10,906 nt of DNA from Faecalibacterium sp. UBA1360 (GTDB taxonomy: Bacteria > Bacillota > Clostridia > Oscillospirales > Ruminococcaceae): positions 1-10,906 of the forward strand of contig DBRU01000015.1 of NCBI GenBank assembly GCA_002306375.1, in the 5' to 3' direction. The notes below the pieces were generated by a model. That model made no database searches and was not told where the DNA came from. It saw nothing but the letters and a program-made list of their open reading frames with translations. Shown in pieces: positions 1-6,581 of this stretch. How positions within the stretch are numbered: position 1 is the first letter of the stretch; every line of letters starts with the position of its first letter. The position numbers were made by a program, and so were the translations under genes.

Positions 1-1
1 T

Positions 2-76
2 TGGAGGTGACGACCAGATTTGAACTGGTGAATGAGGGTTTTGCAGACCCTTGCCTTACCACTTGGCCACGTCACC
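2..76 (-). tRNA. tRNA-Cys (anticodon GCA)
   Basis: Read on the minus strand, the acceptor arms GGTGACG and CGTCACC pair fully and are followed by U73 and an encoded CCA. The anticodon loop CTGCAAA carries GCA. U73 is the known cysteine identity base, which agrees with the anticodon. It is the last tRNA of the array inside the window. It lies 43 bases after the second tRNA-Gly, with a strong hairpin in between, so its expression may depend on passing that structure. Confidence 0.96.
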
Positions 77-81
77 GTATG

Positions 82-114
82 AGCAAAATACCGGCTTATA
101 GCCGGTACTTTGCT
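82..114 (-). repeat. 15-bp hairpin between tRNA-Gly and tRNA-Cys
   Basis: Bases 82-96 pair with 100-114 around a three-base loop (97-99). The one imperfect pair (88/108) is A-C when read as plus-strand RNA but a U-G wobble in minus-strand RNA, so the structure fits the tRNA transcript. The central 8-bp GC-rich stem (89-96/100-107) is followed on the minus strand by TTTTGCT. It could therefore act as a weak terminator or as a processing/spacer structure before tRNA-Cys. Confidence 0.75.
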
Positions 115-119
115 GTTTG

Positions 120-195
120 TGGAGCGGCCAACGAGGCTCGAACTCGCTACCTCCACCTTGGCAAGGTGGCGCTCTACCAGATGAGCTATGGCCGC
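120..195 (-). tRNA. tRNA-Gly (anticodon GCC), distal copy
   Basis: Minus-strand cloverleaf with acceptor GCGGCCA/TGGCCGC, U73 and encoded CCA. The anticodon loop TTGCCAA gives GCC. It matches the promoter-proximal tRNA-Gly at 475-550 except for the acceptor pair 7:66, which is A-U here and G-C there. It is flanked by hairpins on both sides, unlike the first four tRNAs, which sit 3-4 bases apart. Confidence 0.96.
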
Positions 196-200
196 ATAAT

Positions 201-225
201 GTGTTCTCTTTTAGAAAGAGAACAC
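201..225 (-). repeat. 11-bp perfect hairpin between tRNA-Phe and tRNA-Gly
   Basis: Bases 201-211 (GTGTTCTCTTT) pair perfectly with 215-225 around a three-base loop. The stem is AT-rich and no U-run follows it in the minus direction (the next bases are ATTATG, then the tRNA), so a terminator is unlikely. A spacer, RNase III-type or folding-insulator role in the polycistronic tRNA precursor is possible but inferred. Confidence 0.7.
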
Positions 226-234
226 AAGAGAAAA

Positions 235-310
235 TGGTGCCTCCGATCGGAATCGAACCAATGACACGGGGATTTTCAGTCCCCTGCTCTACCGACTGAG
301 CTACAGAGGC
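235..310 (-). tRNA. tRNA-Phe (anticodon GAA)
   Basis: Minus-strand cloverleaf. The acceptor arms GCCTCTG and CGGAGGC pair with one G-U, followed by A73 and encoded CCA. The anticodon stem GGGGA/TCCCC closes the loop CTGAAAA, giving GAA. It follows tRNA-Asp after only three bases. Confidence 0.96.
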
Positions 311-313
311 AAA

Positions 314-390
314 TGGCGACCCGAATCAGGCTCGAACTGACGACCTCTAGCGTGACAGGCTAGCGTTCTAACCAACTGAACTACCGGGCC
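314..390 (-). tRNA. tRNA-Asp (anticodon GUC)
   Basis: Minus-strand cloverleaf with anticodon loop CTGTCAC (GTC). The acceptor arms GGCCCGG/TCGGGTC contain two G-U pairs. G73 is followed by CCA, and G73 is the expected aspartate discriminator. It follows tRNA-Val after four bases. Confidence 0.96.
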
Positions 391-394
391 ACAT

Positions 395-470
395 TGGTGG
401 GAGTTAACGGGCTCGAACCGCTGACCCTCTGCTTGTAAGGCAGATGCTCTCCCAGCTGAGCTAAACTCCC
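395..470 (-). tRNA. tRNA-Val (anticodon UAC)
   Basis: Minus-strand cloverleaf with acceptor GGGAGTT/AACTCCC, A73 and encoded CCA. The anticodon stem TCTGC/GCAGA holds the loop CTTACAA, giving TAC. It is separated from the proximal tRNA-Gly by four bases. Confidence 0.96.
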
Positions 471-474
471 TTAA

Positions 475-550
475 TGGAGCGGCCGACGAGGCTCGAACTC
501 GCTACCTCCACCTTGGCAAGGTGGCGCTCTACCAGATGAGCTACGGCCGC
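475..550 (-). tRNA. tRNA-Gly (anticodon GCC), promoter-proximal copy
   Basis: First gene of the tRNA operon, minus strand. Acceptor GCGGCCG/CGGCCGC, U73, CCA, and anticodon loop TTGCCAA (GCC). It is a near-identical repeat of the copy at 120-195; the only differences are the two partner bases of acceptor pair 7:66, so pairing is kept. Confidence 0.97.
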
Positions 551-555
551 ATGTT

Positions 556-582
556 GGAGAGTTTAGCTTGTCGGCTCTCTCC
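556..582 (-). promoter_or_regulatory. leader hairpin ahead of the tRNA operon
   Basis: Bases 556-561 (GGAGAG) pair with 577-582 (CTCTCC), and 565-567 pair with 574-576, leaving a TTT bulge and a six-base loop. It lies between the predicted transcription start (about 590) and the first tRNA. A role in 5'-leader removal or precursor folding is inferred, not shown. Confidence 0.45.
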
Positions 583-596
583 GGGCGACGAATGTT

Positions 597-625
597 ATTT
601 TACCGCATCGTCCCTGTTTTGTCAA
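597..625 (-). promoter_or_regulatory. sigma-A promoter of the tRNA operon
   Basis: On the minus strand a perfect -35 box TTGACA (620-625) is followed after exactly 17 bases by a -10 box TAAAAT (597-602). Start of transcription is expected near 590, about 40 bases before the first tRNA-Gly. It lies just downstream of the hslO stop codon. No terminator is seen after hslO, so readthrough from the operon could also feed the tRNAs. Confidence 0.85.
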
Positions 626-663
626 CCCTATTTTCCACTTTTTTTCAAATAAATTGTCTCCCC

Positions 664-1554
664 TTATTTTTCTTCGTCCTGCGGCCAATTTTCCAAAAGC
701 TCGTTCAGATCTACACGGTATACCTGGTCACAGAACTGGCAATGCACCACGGCGGCGGGGTCCTCGTCGCGCAGATTTTCCACTTCTTTTCGGCCAAGGC
801 TTTTCAGCATGCGTTCTACCCGCTCCAGGCTGCAATCGCAGTGGTAGTGTACGCTCTGGGTGTCCAGCACCTCGGGGGCAAAACCGTCCAGCGCCATATC
901 CAGCATATCCCGCACGCTCTTGCCCTGCTGCATCATGGCGGTCACGCTGGGCATGGCCGCGATGTTCTTTTCCAGGCGGTCGATCTCGCTGTCCAGCGCG
1001 CCGGGCAAAAGCTGCACGATGTATCCCCCGGCACAGCGCACAGAAAGATCCTCGTTGACCAAAACCCCCAAAGCGCACACGGTGGGCGTCTGCTCACTGA
1101 TGGCAAAATACTGGGTCACATCCTCGGCGATCTCGCCGGAAACGATAGGAACCTGCCCGATGTAAGGTTCCCGCAGGCCAAGGTCCCGGATCACATCCAG
1201 CGTACCGTCCCGCCCCACGGCTCCGCCCACATCCAGGTGACCGTCGGCACGGGCCGGCAGCTCCACCACCGGGTTCTGGGCGTAACCTTTCACATGGCCG
1301 CGGCCATCGGCAACAGCCATCAGCCGTCCCGCAGGTCCGCCGCCGTTGATCTGTAACGTCAGGGAGTCCCGCTCGCTCTTGAGCATGGCTCCCATCATGG
1401 CCCCGGCCGTCACAAGCCGGCCCAAAGCTGCCGTGATGACCGCGCTGGTCTTGTGCAGGCGCTCCATCTCCCGCACGATGTCGATGGAATCCACCCCGTA
1501 AAATACAATGCCGCCGTTTTCCGAAATGCCGCGCAGCAGATTGTCCTGTTCCAT
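664..1554 (-). CDS. hslO: Hsp33 redox-regulated molecular chaperone
   Basis: The 296-residue product matches the Hsp33 family in length and layout. Known Hsp33 is a cytosolic holdase: under oxidative stress it releases zinc, forms disulfides and binds unfolding proteins. The zinc centre is visible near the C-terminus as C239-x-C241 (in HYHCDCS) and C272-x2-C275 (in HCQFCDQ), the exact CxC...CxxC pattern of the family. The N-terminal core (about 1-230) has the typical GGGPAGRLMAVAD turn at 71-83. The ATG at 1554 lies three bases after the methyltransferase stop, with AGGAG about nine bases upstream, so the two are translationally linked. It is the last protein gene of the operon that includes lon, which fits a shared role in protein quality control. 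Identification is firm. Confidence 0.96.
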   Translation of the reverse strand: MEQDNLLRGISENGGIVFYGVDSIDIVREMERLHKTSAVITAALGRLVTAGAMMGAMLKSERDSLTLQINGGGPAGRLMAVADGRGHVKGYAQNPVVELPARADGHLDVGGAVGRDGTLDVIRDLGLREPYIGQVPIVSGEIAEDVTQYFAISEQTPTVCALGVLVNEDLSVRCAGGYIVQLLPGALDSEIDRLEKNIAAMPSVTAMMQQGKSVRDMLDMALDGFAPEVLDTQSVHYHCDCSLERVERMLKSLGRKEVENLRDEDPAAVVHCQFCDQVYRVDLNELLENWPQDEEK

Positions 1555-1557
1555 GGT

Positions 1558-2316
1558 TTATTTCTCCTGTTGTGTGTAGCGTTTGAGCGCCGTAAAGATC
1601 CAGCGCTGGCTGTCCGGGCGCACGGGCCCAAAATCTTCCCCGTCAGCCAGTTCGACCAGGGTAAAACCGTACCGATCCAGCAGGGCGCGCACCGTATCAA
1701 GGTCGTAGGCATATTCGGTGATGCGCTCACGGCAGACTTCGCCGCTTTCCTTGTCACGGATCTCAATGTCCATGTCCACTTGGCCCGTGGCCGCATCGTA
1801 GCGGTTGGTCCAGCGGCACAAAGCGTCGTCGGCATCCAGTTCAAATGTTTGCCCGGCCAGTACCTTTTCATGCTTATAGGGCGTGTTCAGGTCAAAGAGG
1901 AACACGCCGCCCTTTTCCATAAAAAAGGCGGCGTTGGCAATGGCCTGCTCAAAACGATCCAACGGGCCGATGTGGCTGAAGGTATCAAAGGTGGACACCG
2001 CCGCCCGGATGGTCCCGTACAGATCCAGCTGCAGAAGGTCCTGCCGCAAAAGCAATATCCGGCCCGTCAGGCCCAGTTCATCCGCCTTGTCCCGCAAAAC
2101 GCTGAGCATTTCCTCCGACTGATCGATGCCGATCACATCATACCCGGCCTGGGCCAGCATCAGCGTCAGTTCGCCCGTGCCGCACCCGAGATCGGCCAGG
2201 ATACCATCGGTCACACCCTGCTCTGTCAGCCGCTGGGTGACGTAGCGGTACAGCGCGTCGTAATCGGCGGCCGCGTTCAGTTCGTCGTAGAAATAGGCAA
2301 ACTCGTTATACGCCAT
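1558..2316 (-). CDS. class I SAM-dependent methyltransferase, YqeM-like
   Basis: A 252-residue Rossmann-fold methyltransferase. SAM-binding motif I is D42-LGCGTGE-49, the motif II acid is D65 in GIDQSEEM, and a later D93 sits where the third motif contacts the adenine ring. The N-terminus MAYNEFAYFYDEL and the later FLFDLNTPYKHE resemble my recollection of Bacillus subtilis YqeM, a methyltransferase of unproven substrate. The C-terminal half (about 150-240) forms the beta-rich insert common in this group. The gene overlaps the end of engB by 11 bases and ends three bases before hslO, so it sits inside one transcript. Target (small molecule, RNA or protein) is unknown; the neighbourhood hints at ribosome or protein homeostasis, but that is only context. 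Confidence 0.88.
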   Translation of the reverse strand: MAYNEFAYFYDELNAAADYDALYRYVTQRLTEQGVTDGILADLGCGTGELTLMLAQAGYDVIGIDQSEEMLSVLRDKADELGLTGRILLLRQDLLQLDLYGTIRAAVSTFDTFSHIGPLDRFEQAIANAAFFMEKGGVFLFDLNTPYKHEKVLAGQTFELDADDALCRWTNRYDAATGQVDMDIEIRDKESGEVCRERITEYAYDLDTVRALLDRYGFTLVELADGEDFGPVRPDSQRWIFTALKRYTQQEK

Positions 2317-2920
2317 CGTCTTGGGCCTCCTGCGGGCAGACGGCGGCGTCCAAACAGGCGCGCAGGGCCTCGATGCCGTCGCCTTTCTCGGCGCTGGTCA
2401 TGATGACGCCCCGGCACCCGTACGGCGTGCAGATGGCCTCAAATTCGGCCTGGCGGGCGGCCAGTTCCGATTTCTTCAGTTTGTCCGCCTTGGTCAGCGC
2501 CACCACAAAGGGGATATTGTGGTATTGCAGGTATTCCAGCATCTGGCGGTCGTCGGCACTGGGGGCATGGCGGCTGTCCAGCAGCTGCACGAGCAGAGCC
2601 AAGGGGCGTCCGGCGCGGAAATATCCGTTGATGAGTTCATCCCACCGGGCGCGCTCGGCGTTGGAGACCTTGGCGAAGCCGTAGCCCGGCAGGTCCACAA
2701 AGTATGCCCCGTCCACACGGTAAAAGTTGATGGTGGCCGTCTTGCCCGGTGTGGCGCTGACGCGGGCCAGATTTTTGCGATTGCACAGCTTGTTGATCAG
2801 GCTGGACTTGCCCACGTTGGACCGACCGGAAAAGGCAAGCTCCGGCCGGTCGGGCGCGGGCAGCTGGCTGAATGTGCCATAGGATGCCTGAAATTCACTG
2901 CGTTGGTAATTCATGGGCAT
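2306..2920 (-). CDS. engB: ribosome-biogenesis GTPase EngB/YsxC
   Basis: TRAFAC-class GTPase of 204 residues, the usual length for YihA/YsxC/EngB. In this family the protein assists late assembly of the large ribosomal subunit. All GTPase motifs are present in order: G1 GRSNVGKS (32-39), G2 around TPGKT (57-61), G3 DLPG (76-79), G4 TKAD (143-146) and G5 TSA (175-177). Family-typical stretches such as INKLCNRKNLARVS and VDLPGYGFAKVS are also seen. The lon-engB order is known from Bacillus (lonA-ysxC). Two starts are possible: ATG at 2920, four bases from the AAGGAG box, or ATG at 2914, ten bases from it. The extended one is given. Its last 11 bases overlap the methyltransferase start. Confidence 0.96.
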   Translation of the reverse strand: MPMNYQRSEFQASYGTFSQLPAPDRPELAFSGRSNVGKSSLINKLCNRKNLARVSATPGKTATINFYRVDGAYFVDLPGYGFAKVSNAERARWDELINGYFRAGRPLALLVQLLDSRHAPSADDRQMLEYLQYHNIPFVVALTKADKLKKSELAARQAEFEAICTPYGCRGVIMTSAEKGDGIEALRACLDAAVCPQEAQDDGV

Positions 2921-2924
2921 ACTG

Positions 2925-2930
2925 CTCCTT
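2925..2930 (-). promoter_or_regulatory. engB ribosome binding site with two candidate starts
   Basis: AAGGAG on the minus strand lies in the 19-base gap after lon. It is four bases from the ATG at 2920 (MPMNYQR) and ten from the ATG at 2914 (MNYQR). The first is closer, and the second longer, than the common 5-9 base spacing, so the sequence does not decide the start. Confidence 0.6.
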
Positions 2931-2939
2931 ACAACAACA

Positions 2940-5387
2940 TTACATGACGGTGGCCGGTTCCTTGGCGGCGGTCTTGTCCGCCGCGATGAGCTGGGTGGCC
3001 GGGGCGACGGTCAGAGGTGCGTGCTGGGCAGGCGCTGCCGGCATGACCAAGGCAGCCTTGAGCACCTGGGACAGATCCGACACAGGCACAAACCGAATGG
3101 CTTTCTTGACTTCATCGTCCACTTCATACAAGTCGGGCTGGTTGTCCTTGGGAATCAGCACGGTGGAGATCCTCTCCCGATAGGCGGCCATGCTCTTTTC
3201 TTTCAGGCCGCCGATGGCCAGCACGTTGCCGTGCAGGGTAATTTCGCCGGTCATGGCCAGGTCGTGGCGCACGGGCAGCCCGGACAACGCCGAGATCAGC
3301 GCCGTGGTCAGGGTCACGCCGGCAGAGGGGCCGTCCTTAGGCACCGCGCCTTCGGGGGCATGGATGTGCAGGTCGGTGTTCTTGAACACGTCAGCCTCGA
3401 TGCCGTATTGCTGGGCGTGCACCCGGGCGTAGGTCACGGCCAGGTGAGCGCTTTCCTTCATTACGTCCCCCAAACTTCCGGTCAGTTCGATCTTGCCGGC
3501 GCCGTTGGGGATGACGCTGACTTCCACGGGCAGCATCTCGCCGCCCACGCTGGTCCAGGCCAGGCCGTTGGCAATGCCCACGGCGTCCGCCCGGGAAATA
3601 AAGGTGGGCTTGATCTTTTCGGGGCCCAGCAGACCCCGCAGCATGGGCGCGGTCACGCTGATGCGCTCGGCTTCGCCGGCGGCGATCTTCTGGGCGCACT
3701 TGCGCAGCACGGCGGTGATCGTGCGTTCCAGGCTGCGCACACCGGCCTCGCGGGTATAGCCGTCGATCATGGCGTTGAGCGCGCCGGCCGTCACGGTCAC
3801 CCGGCCGGTCAGGCCGTTGTTTTTCAGCTGCTTGGGCAGCAGGTGACGCTTGGCGATGTTGAATTTTTCGATGCGGGTATAGCTGGACAGTTCGATCACG
3901 TCCATGCGGTCCAGCAGCGGGCCGGGGATCGTGGAGGCATCGTTGGCCGTGGTGATGAACAGCACGTTGCTCAGATCGAAGGGGATGTCCAGGAAATTGT
4001 CCTTGAAGGTTCGGTTCTGCTCGGGGTCCAGCACTTCCAGCAGCGCGCTGGCCGGGTCGCCCCGGTAATCCCCCGCCAGCTTGTCGATCTCGTCCAGCAG
4101 GATGACCGGGTTGGAGGTCTTGGCGCTAATCATCGCGTTGATGATGCGTCCGGGCATGGCGCCGATGTATGTACGGCGGTGGCCGCGGATCTCGGCTTCG
4201 TCATGGACACCGCCCAGGCTCATGCGGGCAAACTGGCGGTTCATGCACTCGGCAATGGACCGGGCGATGGATGTTTTGCCCACGCCCGGGGGGCCCACCA
4301 GACACACGATCTGGCCCTTGACTTCGGTGTTCAGCTGGCGCACGGCCAGCAACTCCAAAATGCGCTCCTTGACTTTGCGCAGGCCGTAGTGATCCTTGTC
4401 CAGTACGCGGCGGGCGTGGGCCTGATCGTAGTCGTCCTCGGTGGTGTTGTTCCAGGGCAGGGCCAGGCAGGTATCCAGATACCCCCGGATGACGCTGATC
4501 TCGGCGGCATTGCCCTGCATACGGGCCAGACGGTCGCATTCCTTGAGCAGCTTTTCTTCGCTGGCCGCAGCCAATTTGAGGGCCCGGATCTTTTCCCGGT
4601 AGGCGTCCGCCTCGGCGCGGGTATCCTCGCTGTCGCCCAGTTCCTCGCTGATGATGTGCATCTGCTCGCGCAGATAATAATCCCGCTGGCTCTTGTCCAT
4701 CTGGAGGTTGACCTTGTCGTCGATATCCTTCTCGATGGAAAGAATGTCGCATTCCTGATGCAAAAGCACCAGCAGCTTTTCCAGGCGGCCCAGCAGGGTG
4801 GATTCGTTGAGCACGGCCTGCTTGTCCTCATATTTGAACAGCAGGTTGGCGGGCATATACTCGCTCAAAAACAGCGGGCTGTCCGACGATACGATGTTGT
4901 ATACGATATCCTTGGAGATCTGCGGGCTGTAGGACAGATATTCTTCAAAGCAATCCTTCAGGCTGCGCACCAGCGCTTCGGTCTGGTTGCGCTTGTCGGC
5001 CGCGATGCCCCGCACCGGGGCCGTTCGCACTTCCGCCATCAGGAACTTGCCGCTGTCGTCCAGGCGCAGCAGCTTGGCACGGGTCTTGCCCTCCACCAGC
5101 ACTTTGACCAGCTCATCGGACACGCGCAGCACTTGTTTGATCTCGGCGATCACACCGTAGCTGAACAGATCCTCGGCAGTGGGGTCCTCGGTATCGGTCT
5201 CCCGCTGGGCCACCAGGAAAATGCTGCTGTTGCCGCGCATGGCGGCCTCGATGGCGGCAATGGATTTTGCCCGGCCCACTTCAAAATGAATGATGTTGTT
5301 GGGGAACACCACCAGCCCGCGCAGGGCGATGGCCGGCAGATGTACCACATTGTGGGTGACCTTGATTTTGACTTTGTTTTCTGACAT
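2940..5387 (-). CDS. lon: ATP-dependent Lon protease
   Basis: The 815-residue product is a complete LonA protease, which unfolds and degrades damaged and regulatory proteins in the cytosol. It has the N-terminal substrate domain (about 10-205), a coiled-coil-rich linker (about 206-300) and an AAA+ module with Walker A GPPGVGKT (365-372), Walker B VILLDEID (428-435), sensor 1 in TTAND (N482) and sensor 2 in GVRSLER. The protease domain carries catalytic S688 in PKDGPSAG and K731 in GGLKEKS, 43 residues apart as in E. coli Lon. The ATG at 5387 has GGGAGG about eight bases upstream. Beyond about residue 780 there is an Ala/Pro-rich tail of roughly 35 residues not usual in the family. It follows the lipid kinase by 18 bases; no CIRCE-type operator is seen nearby. 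Confidence 0.97.
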   Translation of the reverse strand: MSENKVKIKVTHNVVHLPAIALRGLVVFPNNIIHFEVGRAKSIAAIEAAMRGNSSIFLVAQRETDTEDPTAEDLFSYGVIAEIKQVLRVSDELVKVLVEGKTRAKLLRLDDSGKFLMAEVRTAPVRGIAADKRNQTEALVRSLKDCFEEYLSYSPQISKDIVYNIVSSDSPLFLSEYMPANLLFKYEDKQAVLNESTLLGRLEKLLVLLHQECDILSIEKDIDDKVNLQMDKSQRDYYLREQMHIISEELGDSEDTRAEADAYREKIRALKLAAASEEKLLKECDRLARMQGNAAEISVIRGYLDTCLALPWNNTTEDDYDQAHARRVLDKDHYGLRKVKERILELLAVRQLNTEVKGQIVCLVGPPGVGKTSIARSIAECMNRQFARMSLGGVHDEAEIRGHRRTYIGAMPGRIINAMISAKTSNPVILLDEIDKLAGDYRGDPASALLEVLDPEQNRTFKDNFLDIPFDLSNVLFITTANDASTIPGPLLDRMDVIELSSYTRIEKFNIAKRHLLPKQLKNNGLTGRVTVTAGALNAMIDGYTREAGVRSLERTITAVLRKCAQKIAAGEAERISVTAPMLRGLLGPEKIKPTFISRADAVGIANGLAWTSVGGEMLPVEVSVIPNGAGKIELTGSLGDVMKESAHLAVTYARVHAQQYGIEADVFKNTDLHIHAPEGAVPKDGPSAGVTLTTALISALSGLPVRHDLAMTGEITLHGNVLAIGGLKEKSMAAYRERISTVLIPKDNQPDLYEVDDEVKKAIRFVPVSDLSQVLKAALVMPAAPAQHAPLTVAPATQLIAADKTAAKEPATVM

Positions 5388-5405
5388 GATCCATTCCTCC
5401 CAGGG

Positions 5406-6380
5406 TCAGGCTTTGTTCAGCACGGGGACCCGGTAAAGCGTTTGTAGTTGGCCGTACACCGACGGCGGCAGCAGCATGGACAGCTTGCCCGGCAAGGCCT
5501 GGGCATACAGGCTGGTGACCGGGGCGCATTCCCCGTCCAGCGTTGCAATGATGGGGCGTTTGTCCAACACCTGTACCTCGACCCGGCGGACGCGGTGAAA
5601 ACTTATGCAGTGGCGCAGTTCCGGCGCCACCGCACCATCCTGGGTCAGGTGCCTGCCTTTTTTGTACAAGGACAGGATCGACGCGATCTTCAGGCGGGAC
5701 AAGGGATTGACCAGCACCACATCCAACAGTCCGTCGTCCATACAGGCGTAGGGCGCGGCGTTGTATCCCCCGCCGTACATCCGGCCGTTGCAGATGGCCA
5801 GCAACATATATGTACCCACCTGTTCGCGGTCGTCCAATGTGATGCGCAGCCGGTGCCCGAAGGGGGTGCACAGGGCCTGTAAGATGGACAGCGTGTAGGC
5901 CATGGTCCCGCCACAGCCCGGCAGGCGCCGGAACCGTGGGATGCCGTATGCCACCTGGGCGTCCAGCCCTGCTGCGAAAATGTCCACCCCGATGCCGAAA
6001 CTGGTATCCAGGGCGTCCATGCGCACGGGCACGGCCCGCAGCTGGGACAAAATGTCCAAAAACTGATCGGCGGTGCCGAAATTGCGCACATAATCATTGC
6101 CGCTTCCGCAGGGCACGCACCCCACGCTGACCTGTTCGCTGCCGGCAGAACCTTGCAGCACTTCGTTCAGGGTGCCATCGCCGCCGCAGGCGTACAGATA
6201 AACGGGCTCGCCGCCACCGGCATAGCGTGCGGCCAGTTCCCGGGCGTGTCCGGGATGGGTCGTGCGCTCCAGGATCGGCTGCACGCCTGCCGCCTCGCCG
6301 GCTTGCCGTACGGCCGCCTCCAACCAGGTCCCGGCGTTGCATTTGCCCGCGACGGGGTTCAGAATAAACACATATTTCAT
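5406..6380 (-). CDS. diacylglycerol-kinase family lipid kinase (YegS/BmrU/DgkB type)
   Basis: A 324-residue lipid kinase of the DAGK catalytic family, expected to phosphorylate a lipid such as diacylglycerol at the inner membrane face. The N-terminal DAGK domain opens with FILNPVAGK and carries the nucleotide-binding GGDGTLNE (66-73) and GSGND (92-96). The second domain has MDDGLLDV (214-221) and a C-terminal DGE (282-284), all typical for the family. The start at 6380 is chosen because the family begins directly at this strand and AAAGGGG lies nine bases upstream. The open frame continues 102 codons further, but that part has no family resemblance and crosses the promoter. It is the first gene of the lon-engB-hslO operon. 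Substrate (diacylglycerol, undecaprenol-like or other lipid) cannot be told from sequence. Confidence 0.9.
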   Translation of the reverse strand: MKYVFILNPVAGKCNAGTWLEAAVRQAGEAAGVQPILERTTHPGHARELAARYAGGGEPVYLYACGGDGTLNEVLQGSAGSEQVSVGCVPCGSGNDYVRNFGTADQFLDILSQLRAVPVRMDALDTSFGIGVDIFAAGLDAQVAYGIPRFRRLPGCGGTMAYTLSILQALCTPFGHRLRITLDDREQVGTYMLLAICNGRMYGGGYNAAPYACMDDGLLDVVLVNPLSRLKIASILSLYKKGRHLTQDGAVAPELRHCISFHRVRRVEVQVLDKRPIIATLDGECAPVTSLYAQALPGKLSMLLPPSVYGQLQTLYRVPVLNKA

Positions 6381-6440
6381 GACGGGACGCCCCTTTGCTC
6401 GACGCGCCGCAGGGCGTGGAGATAGAATAAAACATTGTAT

Positions 6441-6469
6441 ATTGTAGCGACTTTTTTGGCAAATAGCAA
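6441..6469 (-). promoter_or_regulatory. sigma-A-type promoter of the kinase-lon-engB-hslO operon
   Basis: On the minus strand, -35 TTGCTA (6464-6469) and -10 TACAAT (6441-6446) are 17 bases apart. This predicts a start near 6434 and a leader of about 54 bases. It is the only good match ahead of the operon, and it overlaps the candidate promoter of the divergent membrane-protein gene. Confidence 0.6.
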
Positions 6470-6485
6470 GGGACTGGGATAATAT
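6456..6485 (+). promoter_or_regulatory. candidate promoter of the DUF421 gene
   Basis: TTGGCA (6456-6461) and TAATAT (6480-6485) are 18 bases apart, giving a start near 6492 and a leader of about 90 bases. It occupies the same DNA as the opposing operon promoter, so both cannot be bound by polymerase at once. The 18-base spacing and imperfect -10 make it less certain. Confidence 0.45.
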
Positions 6486-6517
6486 GTTACAAAACGTACA
6501 AAATACTGAAATAAACC

Positions 6518-6556
6518 GCCGGCCGGCCCGGTGAGTATGACCGCGCGCCCCGCGCG
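6518..6556 (+). promoter_or_regulatory. GC-rich structured leader of the DUF421 gene
   Basis: A self-complementary ten-base palindrome GCCGGCCGGC (6518-6527) is followed by a six-pair hairpin (6542-6547 with 6551-6556, three-base loop). Both lie between the predicted start of transcription and the coding region. The second hairpin ends just before the AAAGGA box at 6562-6567, so it could affect translation. No known riboswitch pattern is recognised. Confidence 0.35.
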
Positions 6557-6581
6557 CTTTGAAAGGACGGTACAGGCACGT

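Noticed and set aside
568..1356. 262-codon plus-strand frame opposite hslO
   Set aside because: Antisense shadow of the firm hslO gene; it starts inside the tRNA promoter region and shows no protein family features.
2913..5384. 823-codon open frame on the plus strand opposite lon
   Set aside because: It mirrors lon codon by codon, is rich in His/Gln/Gly as expected from an antisense shadow of a GC-rich gene, and has no domain or ribosome binding site.
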